In this document: positions 53,625-62,310 of the stretch, in pieces
How the letters are laid out: each line of letters begins with the position of its first letter
How positions within the stretch are numbered: position 1 is the stretch's first letter
DNA from: JAWHTC01 sp032586155
GTDB taxonomy: Bacteria > Pseudomonadota > Alphaproteobacteria > Rhodobacterales > Rhodobacteraceae
Direction of reading: 5' to 3'
NCBI RefSeq assembly: GCF_032586155.1
Contig: NZ_JAWHTC010000002.1
Span: 1,054,001-1,118,000, forward strand
Length of the DNA: 64,000 nt
The notes under the pieces: model-generated
What the model saw: only the letters and a program-made list of their open reading frames with translations
What the model was told of the DNA's origin: nothing
The model's database searches: none
Made by a program: the position numbers and the translations under genes

Positions 53625-53657
53625 ACCGCTGAACCGAAAACTCAAGGACAGAAAGAC

Positions 53658-55187
53658 ATGACCGACAAGATCACTCTGGGGCAGATTCTTGCCTCGGCCC
53701 CTGCATCGAACAAGGCGATCACTGCGCCCGACCGCCCGGACCTGAGCTATGGTGAACTGGCAAGTTTCGTGGAGCGGACTGGCGGGCAGTTGCGTGCCGC
53801 AGGCGTTGGCCGGGATGACAAGGTGGCCATCGTGCTACCCAACGGACCGGAAATGGCGGTGTCCTTCCTGGCCACGGCCAACGCCGCCGTAGCCGCGCCG
53901 CTTAACCCAAACTACAAAAAGGATGAATTCTCCTTTTACATGGATGACCTCAGCGCCAGCCTGCTGATTTGTGACGATGCCGCGGGCGCCGCCGCCCAGG
54001 CGGCCAAGGGCTTGGGTATCCAGATCGCCGTGATCTCGGTCGACGCTGCCGCCCCGGCGGGCACCTTCACAATGGATATCGAAGGCGATGGCATCTGCCC
54101 GCTTGACGAATCCCGGCCCGACGATCCTTGCCTCGTACTGCACACTTCGGGAACCACGTCGCGGCCCAAGATCGTTCCGCTGTCGCAGTTGAACGTCGCG
54201 ACCTCGGGCCAGAATATCGCGCGCACGTTGGGCCTAGTGTCCAGTGATATCTGCATGAACATTATGCCTCTGTTCCACATCCACGGGCTGATCGCGGCCG
54301 TTTCTTCGACCATGGCCGCTGGTGCGGAAATCTACTGCACCCCGGGGTTCAATGCCCTGAAGGTATTCAGCTGGCTCGAGGATTGCCGGCCAAGCTGGTA
54401 CACCGCAGTGCCAACCATGCACCAAGCCATCCTCGGTCGCGCTGCGCGCAACGAAGAGATCGTCAAGAACATGAAGTTGCGCTTCATCCGGTCGTCTTCT
54501 TCCTCGCTGCCACCAACCGTCATGGCAGAATTGGAAGAGGTTTTCGGCTGTCCCGTCGTCGAGGCCTATGGCATGACCGAAGCCACCCACCAGATGGCAT
54601 CGAACCCCATCGGCAAGGGCACCCAGAAACCGGGCGCCGTCGGCATCGCCGCTGGACCCAAGGTCGCCATCCATGATGGCACTGGCCTGACGACCGAACC
54701 GGACGTTATTGGCGAAATCTGCATTTCTGGCGCCAACGTGACCGCGGGCTATGAAAGCAACGAAAAGGCCAATGCGGAAAATTTCTTCATGGATGGCGAC
54801 GAGCGCTGGTTCCGCACTGGTGACCAGGGGCGCATGGATTCTGACGGCTACATCTACATCACCGGGCGACTGAAAGAGATCATCAACCGTGGCGGCGAGA
54901 AGATTTCCCCGCGCGAGGTAGACGAAGTGCTGATGGAACACCCTGCAGTCAACCAGGCGGTAACTTTTGCCGTCAAGCATCCTCAATTGGGTGAAGATGT
55001 CGGCGCCGCCGTAGTCTTGAACGAAGGCGCCAGCGCCGAAGCCAAGGACATTCGCGCCTTTGCTGGGGAAAAGCTGGCCGGGTTCAAGGTGCCACGCCAG
55101 GTGTTGATTCTCGACGAAATTCCGAAAGGCGCCACCGGCAAGTTGCAACGTATCGGCCTGGCCAAGGTGCTGGGCCTGGAGGATTAA
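53658..55187 (+). CDS. AMP-forming acyl-CoA ligase (oxalate--CoA-ligase-like)
   Basis: 509 residues of the ANL superfamily. P-loop LHTSGTTSRPKIVPLS, motif AYGMTEATHQM, WFRTGDQGRMDSDGY with the ribose-binding aspartate, and the catalytic lysine in GATGKLQRIG near the end. The overall likeness is to short-chain/dicarboxylate ligases such as the AAE3 oxalyl-CoA synthetases; I cannot confirm the acid. Its place beside a TTT transporter suggests it activates an imported carboxylate. Three bases separate it from the next gene. Confidence 0.85.
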   Translation: MTDKITLGQILASAPASNKAITAPDRPDLSYGELASFVERTGGQLRAAGVGRDDKVAIVLPNGPEMAVSFLATANAAVAAPLNPNYKKDEFSFYMDDLSASLLICDDAAGAAAQAAKGLGIQIAVISVDAAAPAGTFTMDIEGDGICPLDESRPDDPCLVLHTSGTTSRPKIVPLSQLNVATSGQNIARTLGLVSSDICMNIMPLFHIHGLIAAVSSTMAAGAEIYCTPGFNALKVFSWLEDCRPSWYTAVPTMHQAILGRAARNEEIVKNMKLRFIRSSSSSLPPTVMAELEEVFGCPVVEAYGMTEATHQMASNPIGKGTQKPGAVGIAAGPKVAIHDGTGLTTEPDVIGEICISGANVTAGYESNEKANAENFFMDGDERWFRTGDQGRMDSDGYIYITGRLKEIINRGGEKISPREVDEVLMEHPAVNQAVTFAVKHPQLGEDVGAAVVLNEGASAEAKDIRAFAGEKLAGFKVPRQVLILDEIPKGATGKLQRIGLAKVLGLED

Positions 55188-55190
55188 TCC

Positions 55191-56228
55191 ATGACCAAGA
55201 TTTGTATTTTCGGCGCTGGTGCCATTGGTGGCATGATGGCCCACGCTTTACACAAGGCGGGGGCCGAGGTCAGCCTTGTTGCCCGTGGTCCGCATCTCGA
55301 GGCGATCCAGGAAAAGGGCCTGACCTTCATCAAGGATGGAGTGAGCGAGACAATCGACGTCAAAGCCTCGGACAACCCGGCTGACCTGGGAGAGCAGGAC
55401 TATGTGATCATCACGCTCAAAGCGCATTCCGTGCCGCCGATCGTGGATACTTTTTCGCCGCTGTTGGGTCCTGACACGGCAATCGTCTCGGCGGTAAACG
55501 GCGTGCCGTGGTGGTATTTCCACAAGGCAAATTCCGGCACCGATCTGGACGAAAACCCAGTGGAAACCACCGATCCGAACGGCGCGCAATGGCACGCGTT
55601 CGGACCGGAACGCGCCATTGGCTGCGTGGTCTATCCGGCCTGCGAGGTCACGGAACCGGGAACCGTGCTGCACCGCTCGGGCGATCGTTTCACCCTGGGC
55701 GAACCATCAGGCGAACGCACTGATCGGGCGATGGCCCTGTCCAAGCTGCTGCGTGACGGCGGTCTGCGCGCACCCGTGAAGCCGCGTATTCGCGATGAGC
55801 TGTGGATCAAGCTTTGGGGCAATTGTTCGTTCAATCCGGTCTCGGCCATTACCGGTGCCTCGCTGGACCTGATCGGTGCCGATGTTGCCAGCCGAACCGT
55901 GGTTCGCAACATCATGAGCGAGGCCCGTGAGGTTGGCCAGGCCATCGGCGCACGCTTCACCGTCGGCATCGAGCGCCGCATCCAGGGCGGAGCGGACATC
56001 ATTGGCCACAAACCTTCTACCCGTCACGACGTAGAACAGAACCGACCGATGGAGCTTGATGCGCTGATTGTTTCGGTGCAGGAACTGGCCCGCCGTCTGA
56101 ATATCCCGACACCAACGCTTGACGCCGTATCGGCGCTGGTACGAATGCAGGGACAGGTCATGGATCTCTACCGCCGTCGCCCCGACCTAGAGGCAATTGT
56201 CGACGGAGAATATCAACCTGCCGACTAA
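55191..56228 (+). CDS. Ketopantoate-reductase-family (PanE/ApbA) oxidoreductase
   Basis: 345 residues. NADP-binding IFGAGAIGGMMAHAL near the N-terminus, the catalytic-region lysine in ELWIKLWGNCSFNPVSAITGA and the C-terminal helical domain (GHKPSTRHDVEQNRPMELDALI). Longer than typical PanE (about 300), and encoded with the ligase rather than with pantothenate genes, so it probably reduces another 2-keto acid or oxidises the matching hydroxy acid. Confidence 0.87.
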   Translation: MTKICIFGAGAIGGMMAHALHKAGAEVSLVARGPHLEAIQEKGLTFIKDGVSETIDVKASDNPADLGEQDYVIITLKAHSVPPIVDTFSPLLGPDTAIVSAVNGVPWWYFHKANSGTDLDENPVETTDPNGAQWHAFGPERAIGCVVYPACEVTEPGTVLHRSGDRFTLGEPSGERTDRAMALSKLLRDGGLRAPVKPRIRDELWIKLWGNCSFNPVSAITGASLDLIGADVASRTVVRNIMSEAREVGQAIGARFTVGIERRIQGGADIIGHKPSTRHDVEQNRPMELDALIVSVQELARRLNIPTPTLDAVSALVRMQGQVMDLYRRRPDLEAIVDGEYQPAD

Positions 56229-56449
56229 CCGCGTAGCGACACGAAAAAGCCCCCTGGCCAATACTCGGAGCAGGAATATGGTGGGGCGAAACGCAACGTA
56301 TCGGGGTTTCGTGCGCCTCCCCAAAACCTAGGTTTAAAAAACTTCGCATTTTGCTGTGTTCTTTGTGGCCCTCGTTGGCATGTGCGGCCGGATTTGTTGG
56401 GGTTCGATGTCGGCAACGGGCTCAGAGCGGTCATCCGTTCAATGCCAAA

Positions 56450-57280
56450 TTACCGCACCCGATCCGCCGGATAGACGCCCAGAATATTCAGGTAGGAGGT
56501 GAAATAGTCCAACTCCTCCAGCGCCCGCTGCACCGGGGCGTCGTCGGGGTGGCCGTCGATGTCGGCATAGAACCGGGTGGCGGTGAAGTTGCCATCGACC
56601 ATGTAGCTTTCGAGTTTGGTCATGTTGACGCCGTTGGTGGCGAACCCGCCCATCGCCTTGTAAAGCGCGGCGGGGATGTTGCGGACCTCGAAGACGAAGG
56701 TGGTCATCATGCCCAGATCACCACGGCGGGCTTCGTCCTTGTCCTTGCCCATGATGACAAAACGGGTGGTGTTGTGGCCGTGATCCTCGATATCGCGGGC
56801 CAGCACGTCGAGCCCGTAGATGTCTCCGGCGAGGGCCGAGGCGAGGACAGCTTCGCCCGGGGTCTTGTGTTCGGCCAGGTGGGCGGCTGCGCCGGCACTG
56901 TCGGCGGCACCGTGACTGGTGATGCCATGGGCGCGCAGAAAGGCGCCTGATTGCGGCAGCAGGACCGGGTGGGCGTAGACTGTTTTGACCTCATCGAGCG
57001 TCGTGCCGGGGGTGGACAGGAGGGCGATGCGAACGCGGACGAAGGTCTCGTCGATAATGTAGAGCCCGCAATCGGGGATCAGGCGGTGATTGTCGGCCAC
57101 GCGGCCGTAGGTCGAGTTTTCAATCGGCAGCATCGCCAGGTCGCTATCGCCGTTTTGAACAGATTCGATGGCCGCCTCGAAGGACATGCAGGGCACCGGC
57201 GTGGCATCGGGATTGTAGGTGACGCAGGCCTCGTGAGAGTAGGCGCCGAGCTCTCCCTGGAAGGCGATACGCGTGTTCAT
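56450..57280 (-). CDS. pheA: Prephenate dehydratase (monofunctional)
   Basis: 276 residues from ATG 57280 (MNTRIAFQGELGAYSHEA). The dehydratase domain shows LPIENSTYGRVADNH and the TRF motif in GHNTTRFVIMG; an ACT domain follows (TTFVFEVRNIPAALYKAMG). It makes phenylpyruvate for phenylalanine synthesis. In the ACT domain the usual ESRP motif that binds Phe for feedback inhibition reads ESYM, so allosteric control may differ. Confidence 0.93.
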   Translation of the reverse strand: MNTRIAFQGELGAYSHEACVTYNPDATPVPCMSFEAAIESVQNGDSDLAMLPIENSTYGRVADNHRLIPDCGLYIIDETFVRVRIALLSTPGTTLDEVKTVYAHPVLLPQSGAFLRAHGITSHGAADSAGAAAHLAEHKTPGEAVLASALAGDIYGLDVLARDIEDHGHNTTRFVIMGKDKDEARRGDLGMMTTFVFEVRNIPAALYKAMGGFATNGVNMTKLESYMVDGNFTATRFYADIDGHPDDAPVQRALEELDYFTSYLNILGVYPADRVR

Positions 57281-57404
57281 GGGCGATTTTCCTGTCGATT
57301 TAACCAAAAAGGGCGATTGGTCGCGGAAACTACACCTTGCCATAAGGAAGGGGAAGCGGATAGATACGCGCCGACGGACGACTCTGAAATTCGGAAACGG
57401 GCAC

Positions 57405-57929
57405 ATGTTTGACACTATGACTTCGACCAAGATTATTGGCGCCTTCTGTGGGGCGCTGCTGGTTTTCCTGCTGGCCAAATGGGGCGCTGAGATCCTCTAT
57501 GCGACAGGCGGGGGCCATGGTGGCGAGCAACACGCGGCCTATGTAATCGACACCGGTGAGGGCGACGCCCATGCCGCGGAAGAGGCCGAGGAAGGCCCGA
57601 GTTTTGACGAGCTGCTGGCCGCAGCGGATGTTGCCAAGGGCGCCAAGGTGTTCGGCAAGTGCAAGGCCTGCCACAAGATCGAGGATGGTGTGCATTCGAC
57701 CGGCCCGTCGCTGTTCGGTGTTGTGAACCGCGCCATCGGCGGTACCGATTTCGGCGGCTACTCGGGCAAGCTGGCTCAGGCCGGTGAGACCTGGGATGCG
57801 GCGACGCTGAACGCTTTCCTGACCAACCCCAAGAAGGCCACGCCGGGCACCTCGATGAGCTTTGCGGGTCTGAAAAAGGAAAAGGACCGTGCCAACCTGA
57901 TCGCCTATCTTGACGGTCTCGACGGCTGA
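57405..57929 (+). CDS. cycM: Membrane-anchored cytochrome c (cytochrome c552/cy type)
   Basis: 174 residues: an uncleaved N-terminal membrane helix (about 9-27), a flexible acidic linker rich in Gly, His, Ala and Glu (to about 68), and a class I cytochrome c domain. Haem site CKACH, distal methionine in GTSMSFAGLKKEKDRANLIAYL. It carries electrons from the bc1 complex to oxidase in Paracoccus and Rhodobacter. Divergent from the prephenate dehydratase gene and followed by a good terminator. Confidence 0.93.
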   Translation: MFDTMTSTKIIGAFCGALLVFLLAKWGAEILYATGGGHGGEQHAAYVIDTGEGDAHAAEEAEEGPSFDELLAAADVAKGAKVFGKCKACHKIEDGVHSTGPSLFGVVNRAIGGTDFGGYSGKLAQAGETWDAATLNAFLTNPKKATPGTSMSFAGLKKEKDRANLIAYLDGLDG

Positions 57930-57948
57930 GCCGGGTATCGGAATTGAG

Positions 57949-57983
57949 AAAAGGCCGCTGGACGACGTTCCGGCGGCCTTTTT
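57949..57983 (+). terminator. Intrinsic terminator of the cytochrome c gene
   Basis: GGCCGCTGG (57953-57961) / CCGGCGGCC (57970-57978) with one T-G wobble and an 8-base loop, flanked by AAAA and TTTTT; 20 bases after the stop. Confidence 0.88.
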
Positions 57984-58126
57984 GATTCCGGTTCAGGTGG
58001 GTGGGATATTCCGCCGCCTCACGGTTGATCACACATTCTCAACTTGAATGTCGCAAGGCGACGTATTTAGCATATGTTAACGATAATTCGCGCCAATCAG
58101 AAACCAGCGTGAGGAGGATGAGCCAG

Positions 58127-60013
58127 ATGCCGACATATTCCGTTGCAAGCCGTTCCAGAGAGTGGATGGCGCTGGGGCTGATGATTGTGACGCTTGCCTT
58201 GACCTGGGCGGCGGTGCCGGTCAAGGCCGAGGAAGCGATCATCAAGAGCCACGGGATTTCGACCTTTGGCGATCTGAAATACGGGGCGGACTTCAAGCAT
58301 TTCGATTACGTCAATCCGGACGCGCCGAAGGGGGGCGAGTTTTCGACCTGGGCCTTTGGCACGTTCGACAGCTTGACGCCCTATATCCTGAAAGGGAATG
58401 CCGCGGCCGGATCAACCGTGTTTTATGACAGCCTGATGACCGGTTCGATGGATGAGCCGGATGCGATGTATGGGCTGTTGGCGCATATGGTGGAGTACCC
58501 AGAGAACCGTGAATGGGCGATCTTCCATCTGCGCCCCGAGGCCAAGTTTTCCGATGGCACACAGGTGACGGCAGAGGACGTGGTTTTCTCTTACGAGGTG
58601 CTGCGCGAAAAGGGCCAGCCGGGGTATCAGGTGACGTTCAAGGATTTTGAAAGTGCCGAAGCGCTGGACCCACTCAGGGTGAAGTTCACCTTCAACCCCG
58701 AGGGCGCGCTGCGCGAATTGATTATGACGGCGGCGGGGCTGCCGGTGTTTTCGCGCGCCTATTACGAGACCCGCGATTTTGCCGAATCCACCATCGAACC
58801 GCCGTTGGGGTCGGGGGCTTATGCGCTGAACGAGATCAAATCGGGACGCACGGTCAGCTACAAGCGGCGCGACGATTATTGGGGCAAGGATTTGCCCGTC
58901 AATGTCGGGCACAACAATTTCGATACGCTCAAGTTCGAGTATTTTGCCGATTACACCAGCGCATTTGAGGCGTTCAAGGGCGGGGCCTATGTGTTTCGCG
59001 AGGAATTCCTGTCGAAACTCTGGGCCACGGCCTATGATTTCCCGGCGATTCAGGAGGGCAGGGTGAAGGTGGAAACCCTGCCTGATGGGCGGCCTGCGGG
59101 GACGCAAGGGTTCTTCTTCAATCTGCGGCGTGACAAGTTCAAAGACCCGAAGGTGCGGCAAGCCATCGAGATGGCGTTCAATTTCGAATGGTCGAACCAG
59201 AGCCTGTTCTATGGCATCTACACCCGCACCGACAGTTTCTGGGAGAACTCGACCTTGCAGGCCGAGGGAATTCCGGGGCCGGAGGAGCTTGCCATTCTTG
59301 AGCCGTTCCGGGGGCGTATCCCCGAGACGGTCTTTACCGAATCGGCCTATGTCCCGGCGGTGTCCAAGGCGCGTAAGGCGGGCGATCGCAAGAGCCTGCG
59401 GGCGGCGGCCAAGCTGCTCGATGAGGCGGGATGGACGATTGGCGATGATGGGATGCGGCGCAACGCCAAAGGTGAGGTTCTGAGCGTCGAGATATTGAAT
59501 GACAGCCCGTCGTTCGAACGGATCGCGCTGCCCTATATCGACAACCTTCAGCGGCTTGGGATCGACGCAAGCTCTGAGCGGGTGGATGCGGCGCAATCGG
59601 CCGAGCGCGAGAAGAAGTTCGATTTCGACATGGTGACGCAGCGCTATGCGATGTCGTTCACGCCGGGGATCGAGCTGCGCGGAATTTTCGGCTCGCAATC
59701 CGCCGATCTGCACGGGTCGAACAATATCGTGGGCCTGAAGAACGAGGCGGTGGATGAGCTGATCGAGAAGATCATCCAGGCCAAGTCGCGCGAAGAGCTG
59801 GACCATACTGTCAAGGCCCTGGACCGGGTGCTACGGGCGCTGCATATCTGGGTGCCGCAATGGTACAAACCGAGCCACAACATCGCGTATTTCGACATGT
59901 ACGAACGCCCCTATGGTGACAACCCGCCGCCGCTGGCGCTGGGTGAGGCGTCGATCTGGTGGTTCAACCCGGAAAAGGCGGCCAAGCTGAAACAGGCGGG
60001 GGCGCTGCGGTAA
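58127..60013 (+). CDS. yejA: Oligopeptide/microcin-C-type ABC binding protein YejA
   Basis: 628 residues from ATG 58127, placed nine bases after GAGGAGG; ATG 58118 abuts that site and the longer frame to 58001 lacks support. A signal peptide (to about 33, PVKA/EEA) is followed by HGISTFGDLKYGADFKHFDYVNPDAPKGGEFS, the characteristic YejA opening of SBP family 5. It delivers peptides to YejBE. The next gene begins 3 bases after the stop. Confidence 0.93.
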   Translation: MPTYSVASRSREWMALGLMIVTLALTWAAVPVKAEEAIIKSHGISTFGDLKYGADFKHFDYVNPDAPKGGEFSTWAFGTFDSLTPYILKGNAAAGSTVFYDSLMTGSMDEPDAMYGLLAHMVEYPENREWAIFHLRPEAKFSDGTQVTAEDVVFSYEVLREKGQPGYQVTFKDFESAEALDPLRVKFTFNPEGALRELIMTAAGLPVFSRAYYETRDFAESTIEPPLGSGAYALNEIKSGRTVSYKRRDDYWGKDLPVNVGHNNFDTLKFEYFADYTSAFEAFKGGAYVFREEFLSKLWATAYDFPAIQEGRVKVETLPDGRPAGTQGFFFNLRRDKFKDPKVRQAIEMAFNFEWSNQSLFYGIYTRTDSFWENSTLQAEGIPGPEELAILEPFRGRIPETVFTESAYVPAVSKARKAGDRKSLRAAAKLLDEAGWTIGDDGMRRNAKGEVLSVEILNDSPSFERIALPYIDNLQRLGIDASSERVDAAQSAEREKKFDFDMVTQRYAMSFTPGIELRGIFGSQSADLHGSNNIVGLKNEAVDELIEKIIQAKSREELDHTVKALDRVLRALHIWVPQWYKPSHNIAYFDMYERPYGDNPPPLALGEASIWWFNPEKAAKLKQAGALR

Positions 60014-60016
60014 TTC

Positions 60017-61102
60017 ATGGGCGCCTATATCCTCAGACGGCTGTTGTTGATCATTCCGACGCTGATCGGGATCATGATCATCAATTTCACGCTGGTGCAG
60101 TTCGTGCCCGGCGGTCCGATCGAGCAAATCGTGGCCCAGTTACAGGGTCAGGGTGATGTGACCGAAGGCTTTGCCGGGGGGAGTGACGCCGGGATGGACA
60201 CGTCGACCAGCGGTGATGATCAATCGGTCGGATCGCGCGGCCTGCCGCCGGAAATCCTGGCCAAGCTGGAAAAGGATTTCGGGTTCGACAAGCCGCCGCT
60301 TGAGCGGTTCCTGAACATGATGTGGGACTATATGCGGCTCGATTTCGGCGAGAGTTATTTCCGCTCGATCGGGGTGATTGACCTAGTGATCGAGAAGATG
60401 CCGGTGTCGATCACGCTGGGGCTGTGGAGCACGCTGATTGCGTATATCGTGTCGATCCCGCTGGGTATTCGCAAGGCGGTGAAGGATGGCAGCGCCTTTG
60501 ATACCTGGACCAGCGGCGCGATCATCGTGGCCTATGCGATCCCCGGCTTTTTGTTCGCGATCCTGTTGGTGGTTCTGTTCGCCGGGGGATCCTATTGGCA
60601 GATCTTCCCGCTGCGGGGTCTGACCAGTGATAATTTCAGCGAGCTGAGCACATGGGGCAAGGTGGTGGATTATTTCTGGCACATCGCGTTGCCGGTTCTG
60701 GCCTCGACCATCGCGGCCTTTGCGACGCTGACGCTGCTGACCAAGAATTCGTTTCTGGACGAGATCAAGAAACACTACGTGATCACCGCGCGGGCCAAGG
60801 GATTGAGCGAGCGGCAGGTTCTTTACGGCCATGTGTTCCGCAATGCGATGCTGATCGTGATCGCGGGGTTCCCGGCGGTGTTCATCGGTGTATTTTTTGG
60901 TGGTTCGCTGCTGATCGAAACGATCTTTTCGCTGGATGGTCTGGGGCGGCTTGGGTTTGAAGCGGCGGTGGCACGGGACTATCCGGTGATGTTCGGGACG
61001 CTGTTCATCTTTGGCCTCATTGGCCTGATCGTCGGGTTGCTGAGTGACCTGATGTATGTGCTGGTCGACCCACGAATTGATTTCGAGCGGAGGGAAGGCT
61101 AG
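60017..61102 (+). CDS. yejB: Peptide ABC transporter permease YejB
   Basis: 361 residues, about six helices. MGAYILRRLLLIIPTLIGIMIINF opens the DppB-type family; the periplasmic insert (about 50-85) is usual for YejB. The coupling loop YVITARAKGLSERQVLYGHVFRNAM docks to YejF. A 101-base gap containing an inverted repeat separates it from yejE, the only loose junction in the operon. Confidence 0.93.
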   Translation: MGAYILRRLLLIIPTLIGIMIINFTLVQFVPGGPIEQIVAQLQGQGDVTEGFAGGSDAGMDTSTSGDDQSVGSRGLPPEILAKLEKDFGFDKPPLERFLNMMWDYMRLDFGESYFRSIGVIDLVIEKMPVSITLGLWSTLIAYIVSIPLGIRKAVKDGSAFDTWTSGAIIVAYAIPGFLFAILLVVLFAGGSYWQIFPLRGLTSDNFSELSTWGKVVDYFWHIALPVLASTIAAFATLTLLTKNSFLDEIKKHYVITARAKGLSERQVLYGHVFRNAMLIVIAGFPAVFIGVFFGGSLLIETIFSLDGLGRLGFEAAVARDYPVMFGTLFIFGLIGLIVGLLSDLMYVLVDPRIDFERREG

Positions 61103-61103
61103 T

Positions 61104-61198
61104 GCGTTTCCTTTTTCAAATGAACCGAATCTCGCTGCCTCTCGCCTGTGGCTCGAACGCGAAATCTGATGCTTGTGTTTTCCGTAAGAAGGAAACGC
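61104..61198 (+). repeat. Inverted repeat spanning the yejB-yejE gap and covering the yejE ribosome binding site
   Basis: GCGTTTCCTT (61104-61113) is exactly complementary to AAGGAAACGC (61189-61198); allowing one wobble the pairing reaches 13 bases. The right arm contains AAGGA, the apparent Shine-Dalgarno sequence of yejE (ATG at 61204). Folding would hide it. Confidence 0.6.
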
Positions 61199-61203
61199 TG
61201 TAG

Positions 61204-62310
61204 ATGGCTCTATCCCCCCTCAACCAGCGCCGCTGGCGCAATTTCCGGCGCAACGGACGGGCATTCTGGTCGCTGATCATTTTCATGGTGTTGTTCACCA
61301 TTACGCTGTTTGCCGAGTTCGTGGCCAACGACAAACCGATCCTGGTGAAGTATCGCGGTGAATTCTACATGCCGATCTTCAAGACATACCAGGAGAGCAC
61401 ATTCGGTGGTGAGCCGGGGTTCCAGATCCGCTATTCCGACCCCGAGGCGCAATGCCTGATCATCACCGGGGGGATCGAGGATTGTTTTGATGAGCCAGAG
61501 GAGCTGATCGAAGACGCCGGGGACGGGATGATTGACGGCGAGAAGATCGCGAAGGGCTGGATCCTGTCGCCGATCATTCCCTATTCCTATGATACGCAAG
61601 TGGAGCGATCCGGTGCGGCGCCGTTACCCCCGGGCGAGGGAAACTGGCTGGGCACCGATGATACCAAGCGCGACGTGCTGGCGCGGGTGATTTATGGCTT
61701 CCGATTGTCGATCCTGTTCACGCTGACCGTGACGGTTCTGGCGAGTTTCTTTGGCATTCTGGCCGGGGCGGTGCAGGGCTATTTCGGCGGTTGGGTCGAC
61801 CTGATTTTCCAACGGATCATCGAGATCTGGGGTGCGACGCCGCAGCTTTACGTGATCATCATCATGTTTGCGGTGTTGGGGCGAAGTTTCTGGCTGTTGG
61901 TGTTCATTACCGTGCTGTTTGGCTGGACTGCCTTGGTGGGTGTTGTCCGGGCCGAGTTCCTGCGGGCGCGGAACCTGGAATATGTCCGCGCGGCCAAGGC
62001 GCTGGGTGTTTCCAACACAACGATCATGTTCCGCCACATGCTGCCCAACGCCATGGTGGCGACGCTGACCATGCTGCCGTTTATCGTGACCGGGACGATT
62101 TCGCTTCTGGCGGGGCTGGATTTCCTTGGGTTTGGGTTACCGTCAAGCTTGCCGTCGCTTGGAGAGCTGACCTTGCAGGCGAAACAGAACCTGCACGCGC
62201 CTTGGCTGGCGTTTACCGCGTTCTTCACCTTTGCCATCATGCTGTCGCTGCTCGTGTTCATTTTCGAGGGTGTGCGCGATGCGTTTGATCCAAGGAAGAC
62301 GTTTCAATGA
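61204..62310 (+). CDS. yejE: Peptide ABC transporter permease YejE
   Basis: 368 residues, DppC-type. N-terminal LSPLNQRRWRNFRRNGRAFWSLIIF, a large periplasmic domain (about 45-140), then five helices with the loop EYVRAAKALGVSNTTIMFRHMLPNAM. LGTDDTKRDVLARVIYGFRLS is typical. Its stop overlaps the yejF start (ATGA). Confidence 0.93.
   Translation: MALSPLNQRRWRNFRRNGRAFWSLIIFMVLFTITLFAEFVANDKPILVKYRGEFYMPIFKTYQESTFGGEPGFQIRYSDPEAQCLIITGGIEDCFDEPEELIEDAGDGMIDGEKIAKGWILSPIIPYSYDTQVERSGAAPLPPGEGNWLGTDDTKRDVLARVIYGFRLSILFTLTVTVLASFFGILAGAVQGYFGGWVDLIFQRIIEIWGATPQLYVIIIMFAVLGRSFWLLVFITVLFGWTALVGVVRAEFLRARNLEYVRAAKALGVSNTTIMFRHMLPNAMVATLTMLPFIVTGTISLLAGLDFLGFGLPSSLPSLGELTLQAKQNLHAPWLAFTAFFTFAIMLSLLVFIFEGVRDAFDPRKTFQ

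Noticed and set aside
56324..56335. 12-base palindrome AAACCTAGGTTT in the 221-base gap between the PanE-like and pheA genes
   Set aside because: Isolated, no second copy found by eye, and located downstream of two convergent genes, so no regulatory role is supported.
58412..59806. 464-residue open frame on the minus strand
   Set aside because: It lies wholly inside yejA, reads as Arg/Gly/Pro-rich sequence without motifs, and is typical antisense openness of GC-rich DNA.
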